64,000 bases of DNA from Thiohalobacter thiocyanaticus (GCF_003932505.1 NZ_QZMU01000001.1:2551001-2615000); one strand, 5' to 3'. Counted from the stretch's first letter, positions 8,925-17,963 are shown. Notes: generated from the sequence alone by a model not told the origin. Numbers and translations: made by a program.

Positions 8925-10349
8925 ATGCGGGTCGCGGCGCAGGTGGTGTATTATACGCGGAGTCATCCGGGAAACAATCACCGCGGCCGCATCGTTCGCG
9001 CCGGGCGGGCCCGGCCGGTTGCATTGAAACAGAAGGATCCATCCACTATCAGCGCTCAGTCCCCCAACATCATCCCCCGCGGCGAACACGGGATCTCCCG
9101 TTCCCTGATCAGTCCCAATGCCCTCAAGGTGCTGAACCGGCTGCATCAGGCCGGGTTCCAGGCCTGCCTGGTCGGCGGCGGGGTGCGCGACCTGCTGCTG
9201 GGTCGCGAGCCCAAGGACTTCGATGTCGCCACCGACGCCACGCCGGAGCAGATCCGCCAGCAGTTTCGCAACTGTCGGCTGATCGGGCGGCGCTTCCGCC
9301 TGGCCCATGTACTGTTCGGGCGCGAGGTGATCGAGGTGGCGACCTTCCGCGCCGCCTCCGATCCGGAGACCGAGGACGAGGACGAGACCCAGGTCAGCGA
9401 CGCCGGCCGGCTGCTGCGCGACAACGCCTACGGCAGTATCGAGGAGGACGCCTGGCGGCGCGACTTCACGGTCAACGCCCTGTATTACGATATCAGCGAT
9501 TTCAGTATCCGCGACTATGTCGGTGGCATGGAGGATCTGCGCGCCGGCCGGCTGCGCATCATCGGCGAGCCCGAGGCGCGCTTTCGCGAGGACCCGGTGC
9601 GCATGCTGCGCGCGGTGCGCTTCGCCGCCAAGCTCGGTTTCACCCTGGACCCGGAGCTGCAGGCCCTGATCCCGCAGCTGGCGCCGCTGTTGCAGGACAT
9701 CGCGCCGGCGCGCCTGTATGAAGAGGTGCTGAAGCTGTTCCACGGCGGGGTCGCACTCAACACCTTCGAGATGCTGCGCCACTACCACCTGTTCGCGCCC
9801 CTGTTCCCGCTCACCGAGGCGGTGCTGGCCGAGGAGGAGAATCACTTTCCGCATACCCTCATCAGCCATGCCCTGGCCAATACCGACAGCCGGGTGGCCG
9901 AGGGCAAGCCGGTCACTCCGGCCTTCATCTTCGCCGCCCTGCTGTGGGAGCCGATGCGCCGCGAGATGCCCGACCCGGACCAGCCCGACATGAGCGAGAT
10001 CCAGGCCATCCAGATCGGCGGTGCGCGGGTGGTCACGCAGCAGGCACGGCATGTCTCCATCCCCAAGCGCTTCAGCCTGCCGATGCGCGAGATCTGGTCG
10101 TTGCAGCCGCGCTTCCTCCGCCGCCAGGGCCGCCGGGCCCTGCAGCTGCTGGAGCACCCGCGTTTCCGCGCCGCCTATGATTTCCTGCTGCTGCGCTGCG
10201 CCGCCGGCGAGGTGGAGCAGGAGCTGTGTGACTGGTGGACCGAGATCCAGGATCAGGCCCCCGAGGCGCGCGCCGAGCGGGTGGCCGCGGGCCGTCCGCG
10301 CAAGCGCCGCCGGCCCCGCAGGCGCAAGCCCCGATCCGAACATGGCTGA
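8925..10349 (+). CDS. pcnB: Poly(A) polymerase I
   Basis: Adds 3' poly(A) tails to RNA and so promotes decay. It belongs to the class II CCA-adding/poly(A) polymerase superfamily. The nucleotidyltransferase signature LVGGGVRDLLLGREPKDFDVAT is plain, followed by RRFRLAHVLFGREVIEVATF and DAWRRDFTVNALYYD, then the RNA-binding helical domain and a very basic tail (RKRRRPRRRKPR) typical of PcnB. The first ATG at 8925 gives 474 aa but lies 17 bp from tRNA-Glu. A TTG at 9024 preceding KQKDPSTIS is an alternative start, since homologues align only from about PRGEHGISR. It overlaps folK by 8 bp. Confidence 0.92.
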   Translation: MRVAAQVVYYTRSHPGNNHRGRIVRAGRARPVALKQKDPSTISAQSPNIIPRGEHGISRSLISPNALKVLNRLHQAGFQACLVGGGVRDLLLGREPKDFDVATDATPEQIRQQFRNCRLIGRRFRLAHVLFGREVIEVATFRAASDPETEDEDETQVSDAGRLLRDNAYGSIEEDAWRRDFTVNALYYDISDFSIRDYVGGMEDLRAGRLRIIGEPEARFREDPVRMLRAVRFAAKLGFTLDPELQALIPQLAPLLQDIAPARLYEEVLKLFHGGVALNTFEMLRHYHLFAPLFPLTEAVLAEEENHFPHTLISHALANTDSRVAEGKPVTPAFIFAALLWEPMRREMPDPDQPDMSEIQAIQIGGARVVTQQARHVSIPKRFSLPMREIWSLQPRFLRRQGRRALQLLEHPRFRAAYDFLLLRCAAGEVEQELCDWWTEIQDQAPEARAERVAAGRPRKRRRPRRRKPRSEHG

Positions 10350-10860
10350 GATCGACGCCGCCACCGCCTGGGTCGGGTTGGGCAGCAATCTCGACGATCC
10401 GGTCGCGCAGGTCAGCCGTGCGCTGGGCGAGCTGTGCGGAATCGACCAGACCTACCTGCTGCAGGCCTCCAGTCTCTATGCCAGTCCGCCCATGGGGCCG
10501 CCCGATCAGCCCGAGTATGTCAACGCCGTGGCCGGTCTGCTCACCACCCTCACGCCAGAGGCGCTGTTGGACGCCCTGCAGGCGATCGAGCAGGCCCATG
10601 GCCGGGTACGCGCGGGGGAGCGCTGGGGGCCGCGCACCCTGGACCTGGACCTGCTCCTCTACGACGAACTGCGCCTGGAAACCGAGCGCCTGACGCTGCC
10701 GCATCCCGGCTTGCATGAACGTGCCTTCGTGTTGCACCCGCTGGCCGAGGTCGCGCCCGATCTGGTGATTCCGGGCCGCGGCACGCTGCGGGCGCTGCTG
10801 CGGGACTGTCCGGCCGGGGCGCTGAGGCCCATCGGCAAGGCCGGACCGGCTCAGGCATAA
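10342..10860 (+). CDS. folK: HPPK, 6-hydroxymethyldihydropterin pyrophosphokinase
   Basis: Transfers pyrophosphate from ATP to 6-hydroxymethyl-7,8-dihydropterin in folate synthesis. The 172-residue product begins MAEIDAATAWVGLGSNLDDP. The family motifs are present: the pterin-binding LGSN, LYASPPMGPPDQPEYVNAVA, and the catalytic signature RWGPRTLDLDLLLYD (about residues 93-107) with the two magnesium-binding aspartates. The start overlaps the pcnB end, and the stop overlaps the next ATG by one base. pcnB-folK followed by pan genes is the classical gammaproteobacterial order. Confidence 0.95.
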   Translation: MAEIDAATAWVGLGSNLDDPVAQVSRALGELCGIDQTYLLQASSLYASPPMGPPDQPEYVNAVAGLLTTLTPEALLDALQAIEQAHGRVRAGERWGPRTLDLDLLLYDELRLETERLTLPHPGLHERAFVLHPLAEVAPDLVIPGRGTLRALLRDCPAGALRPIGKAGPAQA

Positions 10861-11543
10861 TGCACATCAATCCTGAATACCGAACTGGAGTCATGCAGGA
10901 ACAACGACCGGATTACATCGTGGTGGAAGGGCCGATCGGGGTCGGCAAGACCAGCCTGGCCCAGCGACTCGCCGAGAGTTTCGGCTGTGATCTGCTGCTG
11001 GAAGGCGCCGACGACAACCCCTTTCTGGAGCGTTTCTACCGCAACCCGAGGGAAGGCGCGCTGTCGACCCAGCTGTTCTTCCTGCTGCAGCGGGCCCAGC
11101 AGATGCAGGCGCTGCGCCAGGCGGACATGTTCCAGCCGGTGCGGGTGGCGGACTTCCTGATCGAGAAGGACCGGCTGTTCGCCCAGCTGACCCTGGACGA
11201 GCAGGAGTACCGGCTCTACGAGCAGGTCTACTCGCACCTGACGCTGGACGCGCCCAGACCCGACCTGGTGATCTACCTGCAGGCGCCGGTGGATGTGCTG
11301 CTCAAGCGCATCCACAAGCGCGCCCGGACGCACGAGCGCAACATCGACGCCGCCTATCTGGAGCGCCTGTCCGAGGGCTACATGCGCTTCTTCTATGACT
11401 ACGAGGCCGCGCCCCTGCTGATCGTCAACGCCGAGCACATCGACCTGGTCAACAGCGACGAGGACTACCAGGCCCTGCTGGAGCAGGTGCACCGGGTCCG
11501 GCGCGGCCGGCACTATTTCAATCCCATGCCGGTGAGCCTGTGA
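10860..11543 (+). CDS. Deoxynucleoside kinase family protein
   Basis: P-loop kinase of the deoxyadenosine/deoxyguanosine kinase type, expected to phosphorylate deoxynucleosides or a related substrate. The P-loop is [14 protein letters not shown]. Next come [13 protein letters not shown] and a [15 protein letters not shown] helix. Substrate-site residues [11 protein letters not shown] and the lid region [17 protein letters not shown] follow. The 227-aa reading starts at an ATG that overlaps the folK stop; MQEQRPDY at 10893 is an equally good start. A kinase between folK and panB is common in this lineage, though its substrate there is not settled. Confidence 0.85.
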   Translation: MHINPEYRTGVMQEQRPDYIVVEGPIGVGKTSLAQRLAESFGCDLLLEGADDNPFLERFYRNPREGALSTQLFFLLQRAQQMQALRQADMFQPVRVADFLIEKDRLFAQLTLDEQEYRLYEQVYSHLTLDAPRPDLVIYLQAPVDVLLKRIHKRARTHERNIDAAYLERLSEGYMRFFYDYEAAPLLIVNAEHIDLVNSDEDYQALLEQVHRVRRGRHYFNPMPVSL

Positions 11544-12342
11544 GTACACGCACCCTGGAACAGCTGCAGGCCATGAAGCACGCCGGCGAGAAGATCGCCA
11601 GCCTGACCGCCTATGACGCCAGCTTCGCCCACTGGCTGGACGTTGCCGGCGTGGACATCGCCCTGGTCGGCGACTCCCTCGGCATGGTGGTGCAGGGCCA
11701 TGACTCACCACCCGGCCGGTGACGGTCGAGCACATGGTCTATCATGCCGCCTGCGTGGCCCGCGGTTGCCACGCGGCCTACCGCGTCGTGGACATGCCCT
11801 ACCGGAGCTATGACGACCCGGCCTCCGCTCTGGCCAACGCACGCCGGCTGGTGGGGGAGGGCGGGGCCATGATGGTCAAGCTCGAGGGTGGCTCCGCCGC
11901 GCGGCTGGAGGCGGTTCATGCCCTGGCCGCGACCGGCATCCCGGTGTGCGGCCACCTGGGCCTGCTGCCGCAATCGGTGCGCGAGCCGGGCGGCTACAGG
12001 GTGCAGGGGCGCGAGCCGGAGGCCGCGCAGCGGATACAGGACGAGGCCCTGGCGCTGGAGACCGCCGGTGCCGGACTGCTGGTACTGGAGGCCGTGCCCA
12101 CCGAACTGGCCCGGCGTATCACCGAAGCGGTCGGCATCCCCGTCATCGGCATCGGCGCCGGCGTGCACTGTGACGGCCAGGTGCTGGTGCTCTACGATCT
12201 GCTCGGCATCACACCGGGCAGGCGACCCAGATTCAGCCGCGACTTCCTGCAGGGCGCCGGTTCCGTGGAGGCGGCAGTCAGGGCCTTTGTACAGGCAGTG
12301 AAGGTGGGCGAATTCCCGTCCGGGGCGGAGAGTTTCAATTGA
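11540..12342 (+). pseudogene. panB: Ketopantoate hydroxymethyltransferase, frameshifted
   Basis: First enzyme of pantothenate synthesis: 2-oxoisovalerate plus methylene-tetrahydrofolate gives ketopantoate. The first frame (GTG at 11540, overlapping the previous stop) reads [22 protein letters not shown] to [14 protein letters not shown], then ends early at 11722. The rest continues in the next frame from about 11708: [49 protein letters not shown]. Adding one base (or removing two) near 11707 restores a 266-267-residue protein, normal for PanB. No other damage is visible and panC and panD are intact, so a base-calling error is likely. Confidence 0.9.
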
Positions 12343-12349
12343 ATCCAGT

Positions 12350-12500
12350 TTCAACGCAAAGGCGCGAAGACACACAGACCGCAACGCGAATCCTGCCTGT
12401 AGGTTGGGCTTCGCTGTGCTCTGCCCAACCTGTGATTTATCAGAGAAACTTTTAAGTATCCTTGCGATCTCTGCGCCTTCGCGCCTCTGCGTTGAGGTTT
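12350..12500. repeat. Inverted repeat pair around a GTAGGTTGGGC palindrome
   Basis: Between panB and panC. The outer arms are CAACGCAAAGGCGCGAAG at about 12352 and CTTCGCGCCTCTGCGTTG at about 12477. The palindrome GTAGGTTGGGCTTCG...GCCCAACCTG lies inside at about 12401-12433. Both families occur elsewhere in the window. No gene here. Confidence 0.7.
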
Positions 12501-12519
12501 TTTCGGTTTCTTATTTGCC

Positions 12520-13383
12520 ATGAAAACGGTCAACACTGTCGAAACACTGCGGGAACAGGTCCGCGCCTGGCGCGCAGCCGGCGAGCGCATAGGTTTCGTG
12601 CCCACCATGGGCAATCTGCACGCCGGGCACCTGTCGCTGGTCGGGCAGGCCCGGGCGGCAGGCGACCGGGTGGTGGTCAGCGTGTTCGTCAACCCCATGC
12701 AGTTCGGGCCCGACGAGGACTACGACAGCTATCCGCGCACCCTGGAGGCGGACCGCGCGCAGCTGGAAGCGTCCGGGGCCGATCTGCTGTTTGCGCCGCC
12801 GGTGGAGCAGATCTACCCACTGCCGCTGGCGGAGATGACCCGGGTCGAGGTGCCGCAGATCAGTGATATCCTCTGCGGCCGGTTCCGTCCGGGCTTTTTC
12901 ACCGGCGTGGCGACGGTGGTGACCAAGCTGTTCAATATGGTCCAGCCGGATCTCGCGGTGTTCGGGGAGAAGGACTATCAGCAGCTGATCGTCATCCGGC
13001 GGCTGGTGCGCGACCTCAGCCTGCCGATCGACATCGAGGGCGCGCCCACGCGGCGTGAGCCCGACGGTCTGGCCATGAGCTCGCGCAACGCCTATCTCAC
13101 GACGGCCGAGCGCCAGGTCGCCCCGCAACTGTACCACAGCCTGGAACGCCTGGCCGCGGCCCTGCTTGCAGGTGATCGCGACTATCCCGCACTCGAGCAG
13201 ACGGGGGTGAAGCAACTCGAACTGGCCGGCTTCCGCCCCGATTATGTCAGCATCCGGCGGGCAGCTGACCTGAGCGTGCCCGGTCCGGAGGAGCCGGAGC
13301 TGGTGCTGCTGGCCGCTGCCTGGCTGGGCCGGGCGCGGCTGATCGATAATCTGCGGGTCAGGCCGGGAACGGCCGGCCCCTGA
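12520..13383 (+). CDS. panC: Pantothenate synthetase
   Basis: ATP-dependent ligase joining pantoate and beta-alanine. The 287-residue product begins MKTVNTVETLREQVR. Family motifs are intact: FVPTMGNLHAGHLSLV with the HIGH-like ATP site (about residues 26-41), VSVFVNPMQFGPDEDY, FCxGVATVV-like FFTGVATVVTKLF, FGEKDYQQL, and the KMSKS-like MSSRNAYL. Length matches the family (about 280-285). It follows panB after a 177-bp repeat-containing gap and precedes panD, so the pathway branch is complete if panB is functional. Confidence 0.96.
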   Translation: MKTVNTVETLREQVRAWRAAGERIGFVPTMGNLHAGHLSLVGQARAAGDRVVVSVFVNPMQFGPDEDYDSYPRTLEADRAQLEASGADLLFAPPVEQIYPLPLAEMTRVEVPQISDILCGRFRPGFFTGVATVVTKLFNMVQPDLAVFGEKDYQQLIVIRRLVRDLSLPIDIEGAPTRREPDGLAMSSRNAYLTTAERQVAPQLYHSLERLAAALLAGDRDYPALEQTGVKQLELAGFRPDYVSIRRAADLSVPGPEEPELVLLAAAWLGRARLIDNLRVRPGTAGP

Positions 13384-13450
13384 GGCCGATTGCGCCATCC
13401 GGGAGGATGGGCGATAATTCGTCTCCCCACGAATCCTGTTCCAGATTCCC

Positions 13451-13831
13451 ATGCATCTGACCCTGCTCAAATCCAAGCTGCACCAGGCCCGAGTGACGCA
13501 TTCCGAACTCGAGTACGAGGGTTCGTGCGCCATCGACGGTGCCCTGCTGGAGGCGGCGGGCATCCGCGAGTACGAGCAGATCCAGATCTACAACCTGGCC
13601 AACGGCGAGCGCTTCATCACTTATGCCATCCGTGCCCAGGAGGGTTCCGGCATCATTTCCGTCAATGGCGCCGCCGCCCACAAGGCCGCCCCGGGCGACC
13701 GGGTGATCATCTGCACCTACGCCATCCTGGACACGGCCGAGGCCGCTGGTTTCAAGCCCACCCTGATCTACCTCGACGCCGACAACCGTATCATCCGCAC
13801 CGGTCACACCATCCCCGTCCAGGTCGCCTGA
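13451..13831 (+). CDS. panD: Aspartate 1-decarboxylase
   Basis: Pyruvoyl enzyme making beta-alanine from aspartate for PanC. The proenzyme is 126 aa. The self-cleavage site is Gly24-Ser25 within YEGSCAIDG, which yields the N-terminal pyruvoyl group. Other conserved parts are [44 protein letters not shown] and the tail. Length and sequence are normal. It is the last gene of the pan cluster and is followed by a repeat-filled gap. Confidence 0.96.
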   Translation: MHLTLLKSKLHQARVTHSELEYEGSCAIDGALLEAAGIREYEQIQIYNLANGERFITYAIRAQEGSGIISVNGAAAHKAAPGDRVIICTYAILDTAEAAGFKPTLIYLDADNRIIRTGHTIPVQVA

Positions 13832-13855
13832 CGCCTGCAGGTTCCCTGACCGCGT

Positions 13856-14070
13856 CTTTTTCAACGCAGTGGCGCGAAGGCACAGAGCTATTGTGCTGAT
13901 TTGATTCCCGTCATTGCGAGGAACGAAGTGACGCGGCAATCTCCTGCTGCGCAATCAGTCAGTTGGAGATTGCCGGGCTTCGCTCACAATGACAGGAATG
14001 AGTGAATCGAACGGGATTTCTTGGAATATCTTTGCGACCTCTGCGCCTCCGAGTCTTTGCGTTGAACGTT
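13856..14070. repeat. Nested intergenic palindromic repeats
   Basis: The 320-bp gap between panD and the cytochrome gene holds no gene. The outer arms are TTTCAACGCAGTGGCGCGAAGG (about 13859) and the inverted form CTCTGCG...TTTGCGTTGAACG (about 14039-14068). Inside lies a GTCATTGCGAGGAACGAAG...CTCACAATGAC element (about 13910-13993). This repeats the nested architecture seen at 2876-3197. A promoter for the next operon probably lies just after 14070. Confidence 0.7.
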
Positions 14071-14151
14071 CTTGTAATCCCCCCCCGATTTTCAGCCTGG
14101 TTTCAGCCGGCCCCGCCACAATGGGCCCCACTGAAACAGGAGGGCTGAATC

Positions 14152-14724
14152 ATGCAAACCGATACCGTCAGGGTCTGGGACCCGCTGGTCCGGGTATTCC
14201 ACTGGACCCTGGTCCTGGCCTTTTTCACCGCCTACCTGACCGAGGATGACTGGCTGGATCTGCACACCCTGGCCGGCTACACCGTGCTCGGGCTGGTGGC
14301 CTTCCGGCTGCTGTGGGGTCTGATCGGCACCCGCCATGCGCGCTTCGTCGACTTCGTGAGGCGGCCGCGTGAGGTGCTGGTCTATGTCAAGGAAGTCCTG
14401 ACCCTGCACCCCCGGCGCTACCTGGGCCACAACCCGGCCGGCGGCCTGATGATTGTGCTGCTGCTGGTCAGTCTGCTGGCCACCACCGGCTTCGGTCTGG
14501 CCGTCTATGCGGCCGAGGAGGGGGCGGGGCCGCTGGCGGGTATGCTCGCCGGCGTCAGTGAGAGTACCGGGCACCTGTTCGAGGAGGTGCACGAGTTCTT
14601 CGCCAACTTCACCCTGTTCCTGGTCGCGGTGCACGTGGCCGGCGTGATCGTCGAGAGCCTGCTGCATGGCGAGAACCTGGTGCGGTCGATGGTGACCGGA
14701 CGCAAGCCGGCGCAGCCGGAATAG
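14152..14724 (+). CDS. Cytochrome b561 family membrane protein
   Basis: Diheme b-type cytochrome of the inner membrane (cytochrome b561 / NiFe-hydrogenase b-subunit superfamily), expected to move electrons between quinol and a periplasmic partner. The product is 190 aa with four helices. Candidate heme histidines are in RVFHWTLVLAFF (helix 1), LHTLAGYTVLG (helix 2), EVHEFFANFTLF and VAVHVAGVIVESLLHGE (helix 4). It begins MQTDTVRVWDPLVR, the usual start of this group. It is followed by a PepSY protein and a two-component system, a frequent arrangement for this cytochrome type. Confidence 0.9.
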   Translation: MQTDTVRVWDPLVRVFHWTLVLAFFTAYLTEDDWLDLHTLAGYTVLGLVAFRLLWGLIGTRHARFVDFVRRPREVLVYVKEVLTLHPRRYLGHNPAGGLMIVLLLVSLLATTGFGLAVYAAEEGAGPLAGMLAGVSESTGHLFEEVHEFFANFTLFLVAVHVAGVIVESLLHGENLVRSMVTGRKPAQPE

Positions 14725-14802
14725 TTCCAGGAGCGCTACGGAAGGCACGGAAAACACGGAAGTGTTGATTGTTCAATGTATGAAACGCACAAGGAGTACG
14801 TT

Positions 14803-15114
14803 ATGAGAAACATTGCTAAACAGACGCTGATTGCCTCCTGCCTTACGCTGTTGCTGGCCGGTGTCGGCCCGGCGCAGGCCGATGACCATGGCGAGGTCAG
14901 GGAGCTGGTGCGGCAGGGGGAGATCCTGCCGTTGCAGTCCATTGTCGAGCGTGCGGTTGGCGAGCAGACAGGTCAGCTGCTGGAGGTGGAACTGGAGCGC
15001 GAGGACGATATCTGGGTCTATGAACTGGAACTGCTGCGCGACGACGGCCGGGTATACAAGCTGTATTATGATGCCCGGACCGGTGAACACCTGCCGGAGT
15101 TCGAGGACGACTGA
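14803..15114 (+). CDS. Periplasmic PepSY-domain protein
   Basis: A 103-residue exported protein. I chose the ATG at 14803 (MRNIAKQTLIASCL) because it follows AAGGAG at good spacing and opens a clean signal peptide cleaved near GPAQA-DDHG; a longer in-frame start nine codons earlier lacks this. The mature part is one PepSY domain: REGEILPLQSIVERA-like residues, LLEVELEREDDIWVYELELL and a KLYYDARTGE ending. PepSY proteins with cytochrome b561 and a PhoPQ-like pair are common, but their role is unproven. Confidence 0.88.
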   Translation: MRNIAKQTLIASCLTLLLAGVGPAQADDHGEVRELVRQGEILPLQSIVERAVGEQTGQLLEVELEREDDIWVYELELLRDDGRVYKLYYDARTGEHLPEFEDD

Positions 15115-15139
15115 ACCCGCCAATATCATGTTGAAGGTA

Positions 15140-15404
15140 GGGCCTGTTAACACTAATCTCATCGTCTCTGTTGTGCCTGAAAAAGCGCCAATCGAGGCGC
15201 GAGGAGCGCAGTTTGGTGATTCCAAATAAGCGACGAGCAACGACGAGTGGCGCTTTTTCAAGCGCAACCCGCAGGGCTGGGGCTGATTTCCCGCCCAGCG
15301 GCGTTATCATTCGCTCATGTAGAGTGACTACACATCGCTCATTCTGCCTTGCTGGACGAAAAATCAGCCCCAGCAGAGGCGATGAGATTAGTGTTAACAG
15401 GCCC
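15140..15404. mobile_element. 265-bp MITE with 25-bp perfect terminal inverted repeats
   Basis: Perfect 25-bp inverted ends at 15140-15164 and 15380-15404, starting GGGCCTGTTAACACTAATC. A TA dinucleotide flanks each side (15138-15139 and 15405-15406) and may be the target duplication. Two inner inverted pairs are present: GAAAAAGCGCCA/TGGCGCTTTTTC (15179/15248) and CTGGGGCTGATTT/AAATCAGCCCCAG (15277/15361). There is no transposase gene, so it would have been moved in trans. The ends loosely recall IS5/IS427-type termini, but I cannot confirm a family. It separates the PepSY gene from the response regulator. Confidence 0.85.
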
Positions 15405-15406
15405 TA

Positions 15407-16069
15407 ATGCGTCTGCTGCTGGTCGAGGACGACAGCGCCCTGGCCGGCCGCCTCAGGCAGGACCTGAAGGCGGCCGGCTATGCCGTCGATCACAGTGACA
15501 ATGGTATCGACGCCGAGCATCTGGGGCGGGAAGAGCCCTATGACGCGGTGGTGCTCGACCTGGGCCTGCCCGGGCGCAGCGGCCTGGAGGTACTGCGTCA
15601 CTGGCGTGCCCAGGGCATGACCACGCCGGTGCTGATCCTCACCGCGCGCGATGCCTGGCACGAGAAGGTCGAGGGTTTCCAGGCCGGGGCGGACGACTAC
15701 CTGGGCAAGCCGTTTCATGTCGAGGAACTGCAGGCGCGCCTGGCAGCGCTGCTGCGCCGGGCCAGCGGCCGGGCCGCGGCCGAGTTGAGTGCCGGCGGCC
15801 TGACCCTGGACGAGCCGACCCAGACGGTGCGCACATCCGATGGCCACAGCCACGAACTCACCGGCACCGAATTCCGGCTGCTGCGCTATTTCATGCTGCA
15901 CCCCGGCCATATTCTGTCCAAGACCGAGCTGACGGAGCATGTCTACGATTACGACTCGGACAAGGACAGCAATGTGATCGAGGTCTATGTGCGCCGCCTG
16001 CGCAGCAAGCTCGGCGCGGATGTCATCGAAACCCGGCGCGGCCAGGGTTACTGCTTTCCCGCTGACTGA
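15407..16069 (+). CDS. OmpR/PhoP-family response regulator
   Basis: A 220-residue two-component regulator. The receiver domain opens [13 protein letters not shown], the phosphoacceptor is Asp51 in LDLGLPG, the conserved Thr/Lys are in LILTARD and GKPFH, and the winged-helix DNA-binding domain is at about residues 125-218 ([35 protein letters not shown]). It resembles PhoP/QseB regulators. The ATG lies only three bases beyond the MITE end, so its original ribosome site (probably GAAGG at 15133-15137) has been displaced. The kinase gene follows after 3 bp. Confidence 0.93.
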   Translation: MRLLLVEDDSALAGRLRQDLKAAGYAVDHSDNGIDAEHLGREEPYDAVVLDLGLPGRSGLEVLRHWRAQGMTTPVLILTARDAWHEKVEGFQAGADDYLGKPFHVEELQARLAALLRRASGRAAAELSAGGLTLDEPTQTVRTSDGHSHELTGTEFRLLRYFMLHPGHILSKTELTEHVYDYDSDKDSNVIEVYVRRLRSKLGADVIETRRGQGYCFPAD

Positions 16070-16072
16070 ATC

Positions 16073-17407
16073 ATGCAATCCATCCAGCAGCACATCAACC
16101 TGCGGCTGGGCCTGGCCCTGCTGCTGGTCTATATCCTGTTCGGTCTGGGGGCCAGCTACAGCTTCCGGCTGCTGACGGAACACTATATCGGCACGCGGCT
16201 GGAGCATGACGCCCAGGGTCTGCTGGTGGCCCTCACGCATCCCGCGGGCGACGGAGATCTGCGGCTGCGTCCCGGGCGCGTCAGTCCCATCTACGACCGG
16301 GTCTTCTCCGGTCACTATTACCAGGTCGAATCGGGCCAGGAGGTGCTGCGTTCGCGCTCGTTATGGGACCAGGCGCTGAGGCTGCCGGCGCTGGCGGTGG
16401 GGGAGACGCGGGTCCTGCGCCAGACCGGGCCGGAGGAACAGTTGCTGCTGGTGCGGGTGCGCCGCTACATCAAACAGGATCGGGACCTGCTGCTGGCCGT
16501 GGCCGAGGATCTGACCCCCATTCGCGACAATGTCCGCCGGCTGCAGGTGATCTATGGTCTGCTGGGGCTGGCGGTACTGATCGGATTGCTGGGCTATCAG
16601 CGTCGCGCATTGCGCCAGGGTTTCGCCCCGGTGGCGCACACCTGCCGCGAACTGGAACGGCTGCAACAGGGCGAACTGGCGCGGCTGGGTGAGGCGGTGC
16701 CGCGCGAACTGCATCCGCTGGTCCAGCAGATCAACCGCCTGCTGGAGGTACTGCAGGGGCGGCTGGCGCGCTCGCGCAATGCCCTGGGCAATCTGGCGCA
16801 TGCCCTGAAGACCCCGCTGACGCGGCTGCAGCAGGAGCTGGATCATCTGCCCCAGGATGCCGATCCGCAGACCCGCGAGCGCCTGCAGCAGCAGCTGGAT
16901 CAGATCCGGGCGCTGATGGAACGGGAACTGCGCCGCGCCCGCCTGGCCGGGCGTTCCGACAGCGCCGCGCGGCTGGCCCTGCGGCCGGTATTCGACGGTT
17001 TGACCGGGGTGGTGCGGCAGGTCTATGCCGACAAGGCGCTGCGGATCGAGTGCGATGTTCCCGCCACCCTGGCACTGCAGGCCGATGAACAGGACCTGAT
17101 GGAGCTGTTCGGCAACCTGCTGGACAACGCCTGCAAGTGGGCGCGCGGCCGGGTCAGGGTGCGGGCCGTGCAGCAGGACGGGCGACTGCGGATACGGATC
17201 GAGGACGACGGCCCGGGTGTGGAGCCGGAACGCCGCGCGCACCTGCACGAGCGCGGCGTACGTGCCGATGAGCAGGGCGTGGCCGGGCATGGCCTGGGGC
17301 TGGCCATTGCCGCGGACGTGGTGGAACTCTATGGCGGGTCCATGCGCTTCGGGGAATCCGCCGAACTGGGCGGTTTCCGCGTCGAGGTGGAATTCCCGCA
17401 GGCGTAA
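16073..17407 (+). CDS. Two-component sensor histidine kinase (PhoQ/QseC-like)
   Basis: A 444-residue membrane kinase paired with the preceding regulator. The N-terminal helix (about residues 10-35) is followed by a periplasmic sensor region of about 110 residues, a second helix near 160-178 (VIYGLLGLAVLIGLLGY) and a HAMP-like linker. The dimerisation helix carries the phospho-His243 in NLAHALKTPLTRL. The ATPase boxes are N (LFGNLLDNACKWA), G1 (IEDDGPGV) and G2 (GHGLGLAIA). The short acidic sensor and the b561-PepSY context recall metal- or peptide-sensing PhoQ relatives; the signal is not evident. It ends 1 bp from the convergent next gene. Confidence 0.92.
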   Translation: MQSIQQHINLRLGLALLLVYILFGLGASYSFRLLTEHYIGTRLEHDAQGLLVALTHPAGDGDLRLRPGRVSPIYDRVFSGHYYQVESGQEVLRSRSLWDQALRLPALAVGETRVLRQTGPEEQLLLVRVRRYIKQDRDLLLAVAEDLTPIRDNVRRLQVIYGLLGLAVLIGLLGYQRRALRQGFAPVAHTCRELERLQQGELARLGEAVPRELHPLVQQINRLLEVLQGRLARSRNALGNLAHALKTPLTRLQQELDHLPQDADPQTRERLQQQLDQIRALMERELRRARLAGRSDSAARLALRPVFDGLTGVVRQVYADKALRIECDVPATLALQADEQDLMELFGNLLDNACKWARGRVRVRAVQQDGRLRIRIEDDGPGVEPERRAHLHERGVRADEQGVAGHGLGLAIAADVVELYGGSMRFGESAELGGFRVEVEFPQA

Positions 17408-17408
17408 T

Positions 17409-17963
17409 TCAATGCGTCTCGAGCTTCCTCAGCTCCGCCAGGATGTCCTGCACCAGCTTCTCGCTGTTCTCGCCCAGTCCCTCGCACAGCTTGTTCGGAT
17501 CCCGCTCGCCCAGCACCAGCGGCCGGATCAGGCCGGCGAGCCGGGCCATGTCGCCGCCGGCCTGCAGCATCTGGTGGGCCATGGCGGCAATGGTGTGCAG
17601 GGCCTGGTGATCACCGGTGCGGGCGGCATGGATCAGTGAGGCCAGGCCCGGGGCGGCCAGGTTGGCATCGAACTGGGCATTCAGGTCGGGCAGGGTCTGC
17701 GGGTTCTGCAGGCCGCGCAGGATGGCCTCGACAATGGCACGGTCCTCCTCGTCCAGCCCGCGGAAGGCTGTGAGGCTGCGCTCGCCCTTGAGGATGCGAC
17801 GGATCGCGCCCACCAGGTCGTACCACTCGTTCTGCTCGGCCTGACGCAGCAGTTCATTGACTTCGGGGCGCAGGTCGCGGTTCTGGCAGGCCTGTACCAC
17901 CCGGTGGATCAGACCGGCGTGGGCCTGCAGGATCTGCTGGGTCTTTTCCGGGGCATCGGGCAT
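17409..17963 (-). CDS. Conserved hypothetical protein, helical
   Basis: A 184-residue, apparently soluble, leucine- and alanine-rich helical protein I do not recognise. I chose the ATG at 17963 (MPDAPEKTQQILQAH) because it follows GGAG at suitable spacing; an upstream in-frame ATG would add 32 unlikely residues. Visible repeats of short helices include HAGLIHRVVQACQNRD, EWYDLVGAIRRILKGER, EEDRAIVEAILRGLQNP and KLVQDILAELRKLE. The pattern suggests a helical bundle with no catalytic motif. It is convergent with the sensor kinase, 1 bp apart, and divergent from the peroxidase gene. Confidence 0.7.
   Translation of the reverse strand: MPDAPEKTQQILQAHAGLIHRVVQACQNRDLRPEVNELLRQAEQNEWYDLVGAIRRILKGERSLTAFRGLDEEDRAIVEAILRGLQNPQTLPDLNAQFDANLAAPGLASLIHAARTGDHQALHTIAAMAHQMLQAGGDMARLAGLIRPLVLGERDPNKLCEGLGENSEKLVQDILAELRKLETH

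Noticed and set aside
8886-10388. A 500-codon minus-strand frame opposite pcnB and tRNA-Glu
   Set aside because: It would read through a tRNA gene and is the complement of pcnB.
11719-12342. Second part of panB as a separate GTG-started gene
   Set aside because: It begins in mid-domain and continues PanB exactly; a frameshift explains it better than a new gene.
15171-15379. Protein-coding content inside the MITE
   Set aside because: Frames there are short and the sequence is made of nested inverted repeats with no transposase motif.
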